The notes: a model not told the origin generated them from the sequence alone. A stretch of DNA of 64,000 nt from Allobosea thiooxidans (GCF_900168195.1 NZ_FUYX01000016.1:1-64000); one strand, 5' to 3'. Counted from the stretch's first letter, positions 53,904-63,796 are shown. Numbers and translations are program-made.

Positions 53904-54377
53904 ATGGCGGAACTGCTCGAAGCGCTGGGGCATTGGCCGGGCGCGCTGTGGCTGCAGCGCTCCGGCACGGCCTATCTGTTCGTCAACGCCGCCCATATCC
54001 TCGGCATCGGCCTGCTCCTCGGGGCCATCCTGCCGTTGGATCTGAGGCTCGCGAGGCTCATCCGCAGCGCCCCGCTCGCCATGCTCGCGCCCTTTCTCAT
54101 CCGCGTCGCCGCCTGCGGCCTGGCGCTGGCAGTTCTGACCGGGGCCTGGCTCTTCACGGTGAAGCCGGTCGAATATGCCGGCAACCCGGCCTTCCTCTGG
54201 AAGCTCGGGCTGCTCGCCCTGGCGTTCGCCAATATCGCGCTCCAGCATCGCGGTGCGGCAATGGAGCGGGCGGTCGCGACCGAGCGGCTGCCCCGGCGGG
54301 TCAGGGGGCACGCGCTCGCCTCGGCCGGCCTCTGGCTCGCAGTCCTCGTCGCTGGCCGCTGGATCGGTTTCGTCTGA
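53904..54377 (+). CDS. small four-helix membrane protein (DUF2214/DUF6644-like)
   Basis: 157 residues with four hydrophobic helices and several intramembrane histidines (VNAAHILGIG, IALQHRG, RGHALAS). The spacing recalls b-type haem or metal-binding membrane proteins. GAGG precedes the ATG by five bases. It is cotranscribed with the DUF6152-type gene. No function is established. Confidence 0.72.
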   Translation: MAELLEALGHWPGALWLQRSGTAYLFVNAAHILGIGLLLGAILPLDLRLARLIRSAPLAMLAPFLIRVAACGLALAVLTGAWLFTVKPVEYAGNPAFLWKLGLLALAFANIALQHRGAAMERAVATERLPRRVRGHALASAGLWLAVLVAGRWIGFV

Positions 54378-54390
54378 GGATGGGCCGGGC

Positions 54391-54840
54391 TCAGGCGGCC
54401 AGAACGAGCTGCGTCTCCAGTTCGCGGATCGCGGTGCCGAGTTCGGGCTCGTCGACGAGATCGGCGGCGTCGGCGAGCTTGAACCAGTGCAGGTCGCGCT
54501 CGTGCTGCTCCGCCCAGTTCTCGAGCTGCTGCTCGACCTCGAGCAGATAGAGCTTCACCTCGCAGAGGGTGAAATGATCCCTCATCCGCTTCCAGTAGGT
54601 GTAGCGCCCGGCCGGCGTGTCGCTGATGCGGCCGACGACGCCCGCCTCCTCAAAGGCTTCGCGGGCGGCGGCGTCGTGGTCCTTCAGCCCCTTCATCGGC
54701 CAGCCCTTGGGCACGATCCAGCGCCGCGTCGTGCGCGAGGTGACGAGCAGGATCTCGGGCGAGCCGTCGGCGGCGCGGCGGATCGGCATGGCGGCGATCT
54801 GCGACCGCTTCTCCCCCGCTTTCCGCTTCACCTTCTTCAT
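54391..54840 (-). CDS. Nudix hydrolase
   Basis: 149 residues from ATG 54840 (MKKVKRKAGEKR); an in-frame ATG at 54921 would add 27 residues. The Nudix box is GWPMKGLKDHDAAAREAFEEAGVVG, with the REAFEEAG metal-binding core intact, but the first glutamate of the consensus is leucine. Proteins with IVPKGWP in alphaproteobacteria resemble diadenosine/diphosphoinositol polyphosphate hydrolases. It is convergent with the small membrane protein gene. Confidence 0.85.
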   Translation of the reverse strand: MKKVKRKAGEKRSQIAAMPIRRAADGSPEILLVTSRTTRRWIVPKGWPMKGLKDHDAAAREAFEEAGVVGRISDTPAGRYTYWKRMRDHFTLCEVKLYLLEVEQQLENWAEQHERDLHWFKLADAADLVDEPELGTAIRELETQLVLAA

Positions 54841-54967
54841 CGACGCCGTACGCCCCTTCCTGGCTGCACATTCGTCCGGCTCCGAATCACAGATGTACGC
54901 CGGAACGAATAAATATTGCATCGCTTCGGCAAATTGGAAGGGGCGTTCTGTCGCTCGCTGGGGGATT

Positions 54968-56164
<1,197 letters not shown>

Positions 56165-56244
56165 CAAGTTCTCCTCTGTCGATCGGGCAGAGGAGATACG
56201 ACAAGCCGCGCCGATGGCCAAATCCGGCGGAGTTCAGCCGGCAA

Positions 56245-56637
56245 TCAGAGCTTCTTGCCGTCCTTGTCGAACTGCTTGAAGAAGGCGATCAGGTCCTTGA
56301 TCTCCTTCTCGTTCTTGATGCCGGCGAAGATCATCTTGGTGCCGGGGATCTTGGCCCTGGGATCCTTGATGTAGTCGGTGAAGGTCGCTTCGTCCCAGGT
56401 CAGGCCCGAATTCTTGTTGGCTGCGGAGTAGCTGTAGCCTTCGACCGCGCCGGAATGCCGGCCGATCAGCCCGTTGAGCTCGGGGCCGACCATGTTGCGC
56501 GCGCTTTCGCCAACCTGGTGGCAGGCCCGGCATTTGTTGAAGGAGCGTTCGCCGGCTGCTGCGTCTTGCGCGGCGGCGGGCTGGGCGAGGAAGGGCAGGA
56601 CGAGGAGAAGGCTGGAGAGAATGGCTCGCATGGTCAT
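56245..56637 (-). CDS. class I c-type cytochrome
   Basis: 130 residues with a signal peptide ending AAAQ. Haem attaches at CRACH (36-40) and the axial methionine is in GTKMIFAG. The architecture is that of mitochondrial-type cytochrome c/c2 (GPELNGLIGRHSG, YSAANKNSGLTWDEATFTDYIKDP). It is a periplasmic electron carrier. The start may be the first or third codon (ATG 56637 or 56631). It follows the hydrolase gene by 83 bp, in an operon-like group with nhaA. Confidence 0.93.
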   Translation of the reverse strand: MTMRAILSSLLLVLPFLAQPAAAQDAAAGERSFNKCRACHQVGESARNMVGPELNGLIGRHSGAVEGYSYSAANKNSGLTWDEATFTDYIKDPRAKIPGTKMIFAGIKNEKEIKDLIAFFKQFDKDGKKL

Positions 56638-56720
56638 GGCTTTCGACTTGGAGGCATTCTGAACTTAATCCGAAGGCGCGTCGCGATGGCATGGGCCATT
56701 TCGACGCGCGGCTCCGCTTC

Positions 56721-57536
56721 TCAGAGCTCGCCGATCCATTCCGCGACGGTCGCGGTGAAGGCGTCCGGCCGCGATACCGGGAAGAGATGCCCGCCGGTCT
56801 CCATGATGGCGCGGCGGCAGCCGGGCAGCGCGGCGGCGAGCGCTTCCTGGTGGTAGACCGGGACGACCATGTCGTCGCGCGTGCCGAGGACGAGGATCGG
56901 CATCAGCAGGGATTCGATGTCGGCCGTGCCGTCGAAGGCGAGCAGGGCGTCGATGCGCTCGCGCGCCACCGTCTTGGCCTGCTCCGTCACCGGCGCCGCT
57001 TCCAGCGCTGCATCGTAGATATGCCAGTTGGCCTCGATCCAGCGCGGTTGATAGCCGCTCAGCACCGAAATCGCGGCATAGGCGTAAGGGTCGGCCGCCA
57101 GGATGGCGCGTCGCGCGCCGAAGACGGCGTTCAGATAGCGGCCGGGCGCCAGCCAGCTTGCGCTGAGTATCAGGCCGTCGAGCCGGCCGGGGGCCAGCTT
57201 GGCGAGGGCCTGCGCGATGCAGCCGCCGGTGGAATGGCCGAGCACCACCGCCCGGTCGATGCCGGCCGCATCCAGCACGGCGAGGCAGTCCCGCGCCAGC
57301 AGCTCGATGTCGCAAGGCAGTTCGCCGCGACTGCTGGCGCCGATGCCGCGCTGGTCGAAGCGGATGACCTGGAACGAGCGCGAGAGTGTCGCGGCGATGT
57401 CGGTCCAGAAGGCGGCGGAGCCGCTCAGGCCGCTGACCAGCAGCAGCGGCTGGCCATGCCCTTCCTTGAAGCCGTGCAGCGTCGCACCGTCCGGCGTCTC
57501 GGTCCTGAAGTCGATGATGTCCGTGGTTGCGGTCAT
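56721..57536 (-). CDS. alpha/beta hydrolase (RutD-like)
   Basis: 271 residues from ATG 57536 (MTATTDIIDF). The nucleophile elbow is GHSTGG, the acid lies in LGTRDDMVVP and the histidine in ETGGHLFPV. The oxyanion strand is LLLVSGLSGSAAFW. It is closest to RutD and haloperoxidase-like hydrolases; the substrate is unknown. Its ATG overlaps the stop of a 20-residue ORF that has an excellent Shine-Dalgarno, so translation may be coupled. Confidence 0.87.
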   Translation of the reverse strand: MTATTDIIDFRTETPDGATLHGFKEGHGQPLLLVSGLSGSAAFWTDIAATLSRSFQVIRFDQRGIGASSRGELPCDIELLARDCLAVLDAAGIDRAVVLGHSTGGCIAQALAKLAPGRLDGLILSASWLAPGRYLNAVFGARRAILAADPYAYAAISVLSGYQPRWIEANWHIYDAALEAAPVTEQAKTVARERIDALLAFDGTADIESLLMPILVLGTRDDMVVPVYHQEALAAALPGCRRAIMETGGHLFPVSRPDAFTATVAEWIGEL

Positions 57537-57595
57537 GCGCCACCTCGCGGACGGAAACGTCGAATGTTGCGCCACCCGCGCATGGTCCCGAACAT
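57533..57595 (-). CDS. 20-residue Arg-rich leader-type ORF
   Basis: ATG 57595 has GGGAGG eight bases upstream, ideal spacing. The product is MFGTMRGWRNIRRFRPRGGA, six Arg in 20 residues, and the stop overlaps the hydrolase start (ATGA). It is either a coupling leader or a very small protein. No family is known to me. Coding is supported only by the ribosome site and the overlap. Confidence 0.45.
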   Translation of the reverse strand: MFGTMRGWRNIRRFRPRGGA

Positions 57596-57733
57596 AGCCC
57601 CGTCCTCCCTGTAACGTTGGGTCACCCGCCCGCCGGTCGTGCGGTCTTGATCTGGCCGATGAGACCGGTTCGTGTCAGGATGACCGATCAGGGCGACCCC
57701 CGCCATGGTGTGAGCGCGGGGGGCGGAATGTTC

Positions 57734-57747
57734 TTGACGCAGATCAA
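57734..57747. promoter_or_regulatory. FNR/FixK-type box
   Basis: TTGACGCAGATCAA matches the Crp/FNR consensus TTGAT-N4-ATCAA at nine of ten fixed positions. It lies about 140 bp upstream of the small ORF/hydrolase/cytochrome c group on the minus strand. Oxygen-linked control of that group is plausible for a cytochrome gene, but is only inferred. Confidence 0.45.
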
Positions 57748-57825
57748 ATAGACCAAAGACTAATTGGCCTGCGTCTTGTGCATGGCTTGGCGTGTGCCTT
57801 GCGCTGGGCGGCTCCGGCTGTCCGT

Positions 57826-58584
57826 CTATGCCGGATTGAGTCCTTCGCTCAGGGCATAGGGCGCGAGCACGTCGCGGATGTCGCGCTCGACACGGGGCGT
57901 GAGCAGGGCGCGCGTGACCACCGCCCGCAGGTGATGATCCATCAGGTCGGCCGCGCGTGCGGCGTCGCCCGCACGCAGCGCCTCGATCAGCTGGCGGTGT
58001 TCGGAGACGGCGCATTCCGTCGAATGCGGGCGGCCATAGATCGCGAGAATGAGCGAGCAGCGCGACGAGGCTTCCTGCACATAGCGCAGCAGCAGTGCGT
58101 TGCCGGTCATCTCCGCCAGCTTGATGTGGAACTCGCCGGAGAGGCGGATCGACTCGGGGCCGTCCTGCTCATGCGCCTTCTCCTCCTGGCTGACATGGGC
58201 CTCGAGCTCCGCGGCCTGGGTCGGTGTGAGTCGGCCGGCCAGGTTCTCGGCCACGAGCCGCTCGAGCCCGCGCCGGACCTCGAAGACGTCGCGCGCCTCC
58301 TCCAGTGTCGGATAGGCGACCGAAGCGCCCTTGTTCGGCTTGAGCTCGACCAGGCCCTCCACGGCCAGCCGGCCGAAGGCTTCCCGCACCAGCGTGCGGC
58401 TGACGCCGAGCTGCTCGCCGATCGAGTCCTCCGGCAGCTTCATCCCCGGTTTGAGGGCCTGCTCGATGATGGCGCGGCGGAGTGCCCGGTAAACGGACTC
58501 GGCCCGCAGAACCGGAGTGCGTCGCTCGCCCATCTCGGCCTTTCCCCGTCCTGAAGCGGTGGTCTTCGAGAGCGTCAATGTCAC
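57826..58584 (-). CDS. GntR family regulator, FadR-type with FCD domain
   Basis: 252 residues. The winged helix (about 28-95) contains KLPEDSIGEQLGVSRTLVREAFGRLAVEGLVE. The FCD ligand domain has the metal residues of EFHIKLAEMTGN, EHRQLIEAL and DHHLRAVV, so a small carboxylate-type effector is expected. It is divergent from the binding-protein gene at 58779 and probably controls that importer and the amidohydrolases through the repeats at 58619-58680. Confidence 0.92.
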   Translation of the reverse strand: MTLTLSKTTASGRGKAEMGERRTPVLRAESVYRALRRAIIEQALKPGMKLPEDSIGEQLGVSRTLVREAFGRLAVEGLVELKPNKGASVAYPTLEEARDVFEVRRGLERLVAENLAGRLTPTQAAELEAHVSQEEKAHEQDGPESIRLSGEFHIKLAEMTGNALLLRYVQEASSRCSLILAIYGRPHSTECAVSEHRQLIEALRAGDAARAADLMDHHLRAVVTRALLTPRVERDIRDVLAPYALSEGLNPA

Positions 58585-58618
58585 GGGAGCGGGCTCCGAT
58601 CCAGTTTTCGCTTGTGTT

Positions 58619-58680
58619 CAATAATCGCATACAATACCGTCACGATATCGTATGCAAGTCTGATCAATAATCGCACACGA
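58619..58680. promoter_or_regulatory. probable GntR/FCD operator cluster
   Basis: A direct repeat, CAATAATCGCATACAA at 58619-58634 and CAATAATCGCACACGA at 58665-58680, matches at 13 of 16 positions. The first copy also forms an imperfect palindrome with GTATGC at 58650-58655 (arms GCATACAATA/GATATCGTATGC). It lies in the 194-bp divergent region between the regulator and the importer genes, and is A/T rich. Confidence 0.6.
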
Positions 58681-58778
58681 GATGGCGTGCAAAGCGCCAC
58701 GGTGCATAACGGGGTGGCAGGTACGATCGGGGTTCGCCCGCATGTCGCGGGGCTGGACCAACAAAAGGGGAGAGTTCG

Positions 58779-60347
58779 ATGAAGAAGGCCTGGTTGCTCG
58801 CGGCCGTCGCCGCTCTGGCCCTGACGGGTGCCGCGGAGGCGAAGACGCTGAAATGGGGCGCTGCGCGGGAGATCGCCTCGCTTGATCCCTATTCCTATGG
58901 CGAGACCTTCACGCTCGCTGTTCTCAACCATGTCTATGAGGGGTTGGTGCGCTATACCGGCGACCTCAAGATCGAGTCGGCGCTGGCGGAATCCTGGGAG
59001 ACGGTGACGCCGACCACCTGGCGCTTCAAGCTGCGTCAGGGCGTTAAGTTCCACAACGGCAATCCCTTCACCGCCGACGACGTGATCGCCTCGCTGACCC
59101 GCGTCACGCACGAGACCTCGCCGCTCAAGGGCAATCTGCCGGCCTATAAGAGCGCGAAGAAGGTCGACGACTACACCGTCGAGCTCGAGGTCAACGGCCC
59201 CTATCCGCTGCTGCTGAACGACCTCACCAATATCTTCATCTTCGACAAGGAGTGGATGGAGGCGAACAACTCCCTGCTGCCGACCGATTCCGGCAAGGGC
59301 ATCAAGGGCTACGCCACCGACAACGCCAACGGCACCGGTCCGTTCAAGGTCGAGAGCCGTCGCGCCGACGCCAAGACGGTCTTCGTCAAGAACCCGGGCT
59401 GGTGGGACAAGCCGAAGCACAACATCGACGTCATCGAGTTCTCGCCGATCACCTCGGCCTCGACGCGCGTCGCCGCGCTGCTCTCGGGCGAGATCGACTA
59501 CACCAACGTCGCGCCGCTGCAGGACCTGCCGCGTCTGCAGGCCTCGCCCGACGTCAAGGTGCTGCAGACCAACGAGCTGCGCTCCGTCTTCTTCGCCCTC
59601 AACCTGACCGACAAGCTGGTCGAGAGCGATGCCAAGGACAAGAACCCCTTCAAGGACATCAAGGTGCGCGAGGCGCTCTACCGCGCCATCGACATCGATG
59701 CGGTGCAGAAGCGCGCCATGCGCGGCCTGTCGCGCAACACCGGCGCGTTGGTCGCGCCGGCGATCCCGGGCTACGAGCCCAGCCAGGACGAGCGCCTGAG
59801 CTTCAACCTCAACGCCGCCAAGAAGCTGCTCGCCGAAGCCGGCTATCCCAATGGCTTCTCCTTCCTGATGAACTGCCAGAGCGATTCCCTCGTCAACGAG
59901 GAGGAGTTCTGCCAGGCGGTGGCGGCGATGTGGTCGCGCGCCGGGCTGAAGCCCAATCTCAGCATGGCGCCGCGCAGCCAGCAGACGCCGAAGCGCGTCA
60001 AGGGCGAGTTCGACGTCATCTCCTTCGGCTGGGCCAACGAGCCGATGATCGACGCCTATTCGCTGCTGGTGCAGGTGCTGCACTCCAAGAGCGGGACCGC
60101 CGGCGTCTTCAACTGGGGCAATTGGGGCGACCCGCGCATCGATGCGCTGATCGACAAGGCCGGCGTCGAGCTCGATACGCCCAAGCGCATCGAGTTGATG
60201 AAGCAGGCGCTCAAGATCGCCAAGGCCGAGCAGCTCTTCATCCCGATGCACCAGCAGCCGATGGCCTGGGCGATGCGCTCGACCGTCGCCTCGACGGTGC
60301 AGGCCTCGGACAACAAGCCGCGTCTGTGGTTGACCGTGATGAAGTGA
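58779..60347 (+). CDS. peptide-type ABC importer substrate-binding protein
   Basis: 522 residues of SBP family 5 with a Sec signal peptide (MKKAWLLAAVAALALTGAAEA). The family block is WRFKLRQGVKFHNGNPFTADDVIASL, followed by NGTGPFKV. Shine-Dalgarno GGGGAGAG is strong. It is the first gene of the GntR-linked operon. Because hydrolases for ring or amide bonds follow downstream, the ligand may be a small N-containing compound rather than a peptide. Confidence 0.93.
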   Translation: MKKAWLLAAVAALALTGAAEAKTLKWGAAREIASLDPYSYGETFTLAVLNHVYEGLVRYTGDLKIESALAESWETVTPTTWRFKLRQGVKFHNGNPFTADDVIASLTRVTHETSPLKGNLPAYKSAKKVDDYTVELEVNGPYPLLLNDLTNIFIFDKEWMEANNSLLPTDSGKGIKGYATDNANGTGPFKVESRRADAKTVFVKNPGWWDKPKHNIDVIEFSPITSASTRVAALLSGEIDYTNVAPLQDLPRLQASPDVKVLQTNELRSVFFALNLTDKLVESDAKDKNPFKDIKVREALYRAIDIDAVQKRAMRGLSRNTGALVAPAIPGYEPSQDERLSFNLNAAKKLLAEAGYPNGFSFLMNCQSDSLVNEEEFCQAVAAMWSRAGLKPNLSMAPRSQQTPKRVKGEFDVISFGWANEPMIDAYSLLVQVLHSKSGTAGVFNWGNWGDPRIDALIDKAGVELDTPKRIELMKQALKIAKAEQLFIPMHQQPMAWAMRSTVASTVQASDNKPRLWLTVMK

Positions 60348-60369
60348 CGGCCTGACGCGAGCAACCTCT

Positions 60370-60493
60370 CTCAGCCCTCATCCTGAGGAGCCGCAAAGCG
60401 GCGTCTCGAAGGATGCTCCATGAGGCTCCTGAACCATCTGGAGCATCCTTCGAGACGCGAGCCTTCGGCTCGCTCCTCAGGATGAGGGCTGAG
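60370..60493. repeat. 124-bp cruciform between binding-protein and permease genes
   Basis: Outer arms of 22 bp (60370-60391 and 60472-60493) and inner arms of 20 bp (60401-60420 and 60439-60458) are perfect inverted repeats. The element belongs to the CTCATCCTGAGGAGC type common in Rhizobiales. It starts 23 bp after the binding-protein stop and ends 29 bp before the permease start. Confidence 0.85.
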
Positions 60494-60522
60494 GGAACAT
60501 CGGCTGAATCGGAGCTGTCCAG

Positions 60523-61515
60523 ATGCCGGCTTTCCTCTTCAAGCGACTGCTCAACGCGGCCGGCGTCATGCTGGCGGTGGCCTTCCTCGCCTTCCTGATC
60601 TTCCGCTTCGTCGGCGACCCCGTCGAGCTGATGCTGAACGAACAGGCGAGCCAGCAGCAACGCGACGAGCTGCGCGTGCGCCTCGGCCTCGACAAGGGCT
60701 TCGTGATGCAGTTCGCGACCTTCGTCGGCAACGCCGTGCGCGGCGATTTCGGCATCTCCTATCGCAACCAGCAGGACGTCTTCACGCTGATCTCGGAGCG
60801 CTTCCCGGCGACCTTCGAGCTCGTGCTGGTCGCGACCTTCCTGTCGCTCGCCATCGGCATCCCGCTCGGCGTCTATACGGCGATCCGGCGCGACAGCTTC
60901 CTCGCCAAGACGCTGCAATTCGTCTCGGTTCTCGGCGTCTCGCTGCCGAGCTTCGCGCTCGGCATTCTCTTCATCCTGATCTTCTCCGTCACGTTGCAAT
61001 GGCTGCCGGCCTTCGGCCGCGGCGAGGTGGTGCAGCTCGGCTGGTGGAGCACCGGCTTCCTGACGCCGTCGGGCCGCAGGGCGCTGATCTTGCCCGGCAT
61101 CACGCTCTCGCTCTTCCAGATCACGCTGGTGATGCGCCTCGTCCGCGCCGAGATGCTGGAGACGATGCGCACCGACTTCATCCGCTTCGCCCGGGCACGC
61201 GGCTTGCCGGCCCGCGCCGTCCATTTCGGTCACGCGCTGCGCAACTGCCTGATGCCGGTCATCACCGTCACCGGCCTGCAGATCGGCAACCTCATCGCCT
61301 TCGCGCTGGTCACCGAGACGGTGTTCCAGTGGCCGGGCATGGGCATGCTCTTCGTCCAGGCCGTGACCTTCGTCGATATCCCGGTGATGGCGGCCTATCT
61401 GATCGTCGTCTCCTTCATCTTCGTCACACTCAACACGCTGGTCGACCTGACCTATGCCTGGGTCGATCCGCGCCTGCGCGAGGACGCGCTCTCGGGAGCT
61501 GCCAATGCCCGCTGA
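60523..61515 (+). CDS. peptide-type ABC importer permease (DppB-like)
   Basis: 330 residues opening MPAFLFKRLLNAAGVMLAVAFLAF. Six helices are present, with the EAA loop TDFIRFARARGLPARAVHFGHALRNCLMPV and the family end LVDLTYAWVDPRLR. It overlaps the next permease gene by 11 bp, which shows coupled translation. Confidence 0.93.
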   Translation: MPAFLFKRLLNAAGVMLAVAFLAFLIFRFVGDPVELMLNEQASQQQRDELRVRLGLDKGFVMQFATFVGNAVRGDFGISYRNQQDVFTLISERFPATFELVLVATFLSLAIGIPLGVYTAIRRDSFLAKTLQFVSVLGVSLPSFALGILFILIFSVTLQWLPAFGRGEVVQLGWWSTGFLTPSGRRALILPGITLSLFQITLVMRLVRAEMLETMRTDFIRFARARGLPARAVHFGHALRNCLMPVITVTGLQIGNLIAFALVTETVFQWPGMGMLFVQAVTFVDIPVMAAYLIVVSFIFVTLNTLVDLTYAWVDPRLREDALSGAANAR

Positions 61516-62440
61516 TGCCGCGAAGCAACCCGGGCGCCTGCGCCGCTTCCTCGACAGCGACATCGGCTGGAGCTTCCGCCACAGCCCGGGCGCCTGGCTC
61601 TCGGCACTGGTGCTGGCGCTGCTCGTGCTGACCGCGCTCTTCGCCCCCCTCATTGCGCCGCAGAACCCGCACGACCTCGCCCAGGTCTTCATCGACAAGG
61701 CCGAGATCCCGCCGATCTGGCAGGAGGGCGGCGAATGGCCCTTCCTGCTCGGCACCGATCCACAGGGCCGCGACGTGCTCTCGGCCATCCTCTACGGCTC
61801 TCGCGTCTCGCTGATCATCGGCTTCGCGGCGGTCATCGTCTCGATGCTGATCGGCGTCTCGATCGGGCTCGCAGCCGGCTTCTATGGCGGGCGCATCGAC
61901 AATCTGCTGATGCGCTTCGGCGATACCGTGCTCTCCATCCCGACATTGCTGATGGCGATCCTGGTCTCGGCGCTGTTCCGCGAGATGCTGCCGCCCTCGC
62001 TGCGCGAGCCCTTCGCCGCCGTCGTGCTGGTGCTCTCGATCGCACTGACGAGCTGGGTGCAGTACGCCCGCACCGTGCGCGCGCTCACCATGGTCGAGCG
62101 GCGCAAGGAATATGTGCTGGCCGCCCGGATCATCCGCGTGCCGGCAGGCCGGATCATGCGCCGCCACATCCTGCCCAACACGATGACGCCGGTCCTGGTC
62201 GCGGCCACGCTCAACCTCGGGCTGGCCATCCTCTCTGAGGCGACGCTCTCCTTCCTCGGCGTCGGCATGCCGATCACCCAGCCATCGCTGGGCACGCTGA
62301 TCCGCATCGGCAACCAGTACCTGTTCTCCGGCTCCTGGTGGCTCGTCGTCTTCCCCTCGCTGCAGCTCGGGCTGATCGTGCTCTCGGTCAACCTGCTCGG
62401 CGATTGGCTGCGCGATGCGCTGAACCCCAAGCTGAGGTGA
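61505..62440 (+). CDS. peptide-type ABC importer permease (DppC-like)
   Basis: 311 residues from ATG 61505. It has the N-terminal cytoplasmic part RFLDSDIGWSFRHSPGAWLSA, the loop LLGTDPQGRDVLSAILYGSRVSL, and the EAA loop EYVLAARIIRVPAGRIMRRHILPNTMTPV. It has six helices. The ATPase of the system is not among the genes up to 64000 and probably lies further downstream. Confidence 0.93.
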   Translation: MPADAAKQPGRLRRFLDSDIGWSFRHSPGAWLSALVLALLVLTALFAPLIAPQNPHDLAQVFIDKAEIPPIWQEGGEWPFLLGTDPQGRDVLSAILYGSRVSLIIGFAAVIVSMLIGVSIGLAAGFYGGRIDNLLMRFGDTVLSIPTLLMAILVSALFREMLPPSLREPFAAVVLVLSIALTSWVQYARTVRALTMVERRKEYVLAARIIRVPAGRIMRRHILPNTMTPVLVAATLNLGLAILSEATLSFLGVGMPITQPSLGTLIRIGNQYLFSGSWWLVVFPSLQLGLIVLSVNLLGDWLRDALNPKLR

Positions 62441-62467
62441 TCGGGATGAGGCTGACGACGCTCATCC

Positions 62468-62548
62468 GTCATGGTCGGGCTTGTCCCGACCATCCACGTC
62501 GCTTGCGGTGTCCAAGACGTGGATGCTCGCCACAGGGGCGAGCATGAC
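62468..62548. repeat. dispersed palindromic repeat, family A (copy 3)
   Basis: It begins GTCATGGTCGGGCTTGTCCC and ends GGGGCGAGCATGAC. Hairpin 1 is ATGGTCGGG/CCCGACCAT, hairpin 2 is ATGCTCGCC/GGCGAGCAT, and CCACGTC pairs with GACGTGG between them. The result is a four-way-junction structure between the permease and deaminase genes. Confidence 0.75.
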
Positions 62549-62599
62549 GGTGTGATTCAATCCGGCCATGACGAAAAACGAAAAGAGGATACGCCTGCG

Positions 62600-63796
62600 A
62601 TGACTGCCTCCCTCCTGATCCGCAATGTTCGTCCGAACGCCGGGCCGGCCCTCGACATCCTGATCGAGAACGGCCGCATCAGCCGGATGGCGAAGGACAT
62701 CGCTGCGCCTGCCGGCGTCGCGGTCGAGGATGGCCGTGGCGAGATCGCCATCCCCGGCCTGGTCGAGGCGCATGCCCATCTCGACAAGAGCCTCTGGGGT
62801 CTGCCCTGGTACGTCAACGAGGTCGGCCCGAAGCTGCTCGACAAGATCGACAACGAGCGCATGAACAAGCGCCGCCTCGACCTCGACCCGGCCCGCCAGT
62901 CGGCACGCCAGACTGTCCAGTCCTCGATGATGGGCTCGACCCATACCCGCAGCCATGTCGATGTCGACACCGATCATGGGCTCTGGGGCGTCGAGGGCAT
63001 CATGAAGACCCGCGACGAATATGCGGACATCATGGACATCGAGCTGGTCGCCTTCCCGCAATCGGGCCTGCTGCGCCGGCCGGGCACGCTGGAGCTGATG
63101 CATGAGGCGATGAAGGCCGGCTGCGAGATCGTCGGCGGTCTCGACCCCTGCGCCATCGATCGCGACCCGAAGGGCCATCTCGATGCGGTCTTCGGGCTTT
63201 GCCAGACCTATGGCCGGCCGCTCGACATCCATCTGCACGAGCCCGGCGAGATGGGCCTGTTCTCGCTCGATCTCATCATCGAACGCACCCGCGCGCTCGG
63301 CATGAAGGGCAAGGTTACCGTCAGCCACGCCTTCTGCCTGGGCACCGCGCCGGAACTGGTCGAGCCTGTGATCCCGCAGCTCGCCGCACTCGACATCGCG
63401 ATCATGACGACGGCTCCGGCCCGCAACACCGCGCCGGCCGTCAAGAAGCTGCTCGATGCCGGCATCCGCGTCTGCTCGGGCTCGGACGGCATTCGCGACA
63501 CCTGGGGCCCCTATGGCAATGCCGACATGGTCGAGCGCGCCATGTTCATCGGCCTGCGCAACAATTTCCGCCGCGACGACGAGGTCGAGCTCGGCCTGCA
63601 TGTCTGCACGACCGGCGGCGCCCAAGTGATGGAGATTGCCGATTACGGCCTGGCCGAGGGCAAGTCTGCCGATCTCGTCATCATGCCCGGCCAGAGCCTG
63701 ACGGACATCGTCGTGACCCGTTCGCCCAAGCGCCGCGTGATCAAGCGCGGCAAGATCGTCGCCCGTGATGGCGTTTCGGTGAGGACTGCCCCGTGA
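62600..63796 (+). CDS. amidohydrolase, cytosine deaminase family (CodA/AtzC-like)
   Basis: 398 residues from ATG 62600. The metal-binding and catalytic set of CodA is conserved: HAHLD (for His61/His63), THTRSHVDVDTD, HLHE (His214/Glu217), SHAFC (His246) and SGSDGIRDTWGPYG (Asp313). It therefore probably hydrolyses an exocyclic amino group or ring amide of a pyrimidine, hydantoin or similar ring. Substrate within the family varies widely. The stop overlaps the next gene (GTGA). Confidence 0.88.
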   Translation: MTASLLIRNVRPNAGPALDILIENGRISRMAKDIAAPAGVAVEDGRGEIAIPGLVEAHAHLDKSLWGLPWYVNEVGPKLLDKIDNERMNKRRLDLDPARQSARQTVQSSMMGSTHTRSHVDVDTDHGLWGVEGIMKTRDEYADIMDIELVAFPQSGLLRRPGTLELMHEAMKAGCEIVGGLDPCAIDRDPKGHLDAVFGLCQTYGRPLDIHLHEPGEMGLFSLDLIIERTRALGMKGKVTVSHAFCLGTAPELVEPVIPQLAALDIAIMTTAPARNTAPAVKKLLDAGIRVCSGSDGIRDTWGPYGNADMVERAMFIGLRNNFRRDDEVELGLHVCTTGGAQVMEIADYGLAEGKSADLVIMPGQSLTDIVVTRSPKRRVIKRGKIVARDGVSVRTAP

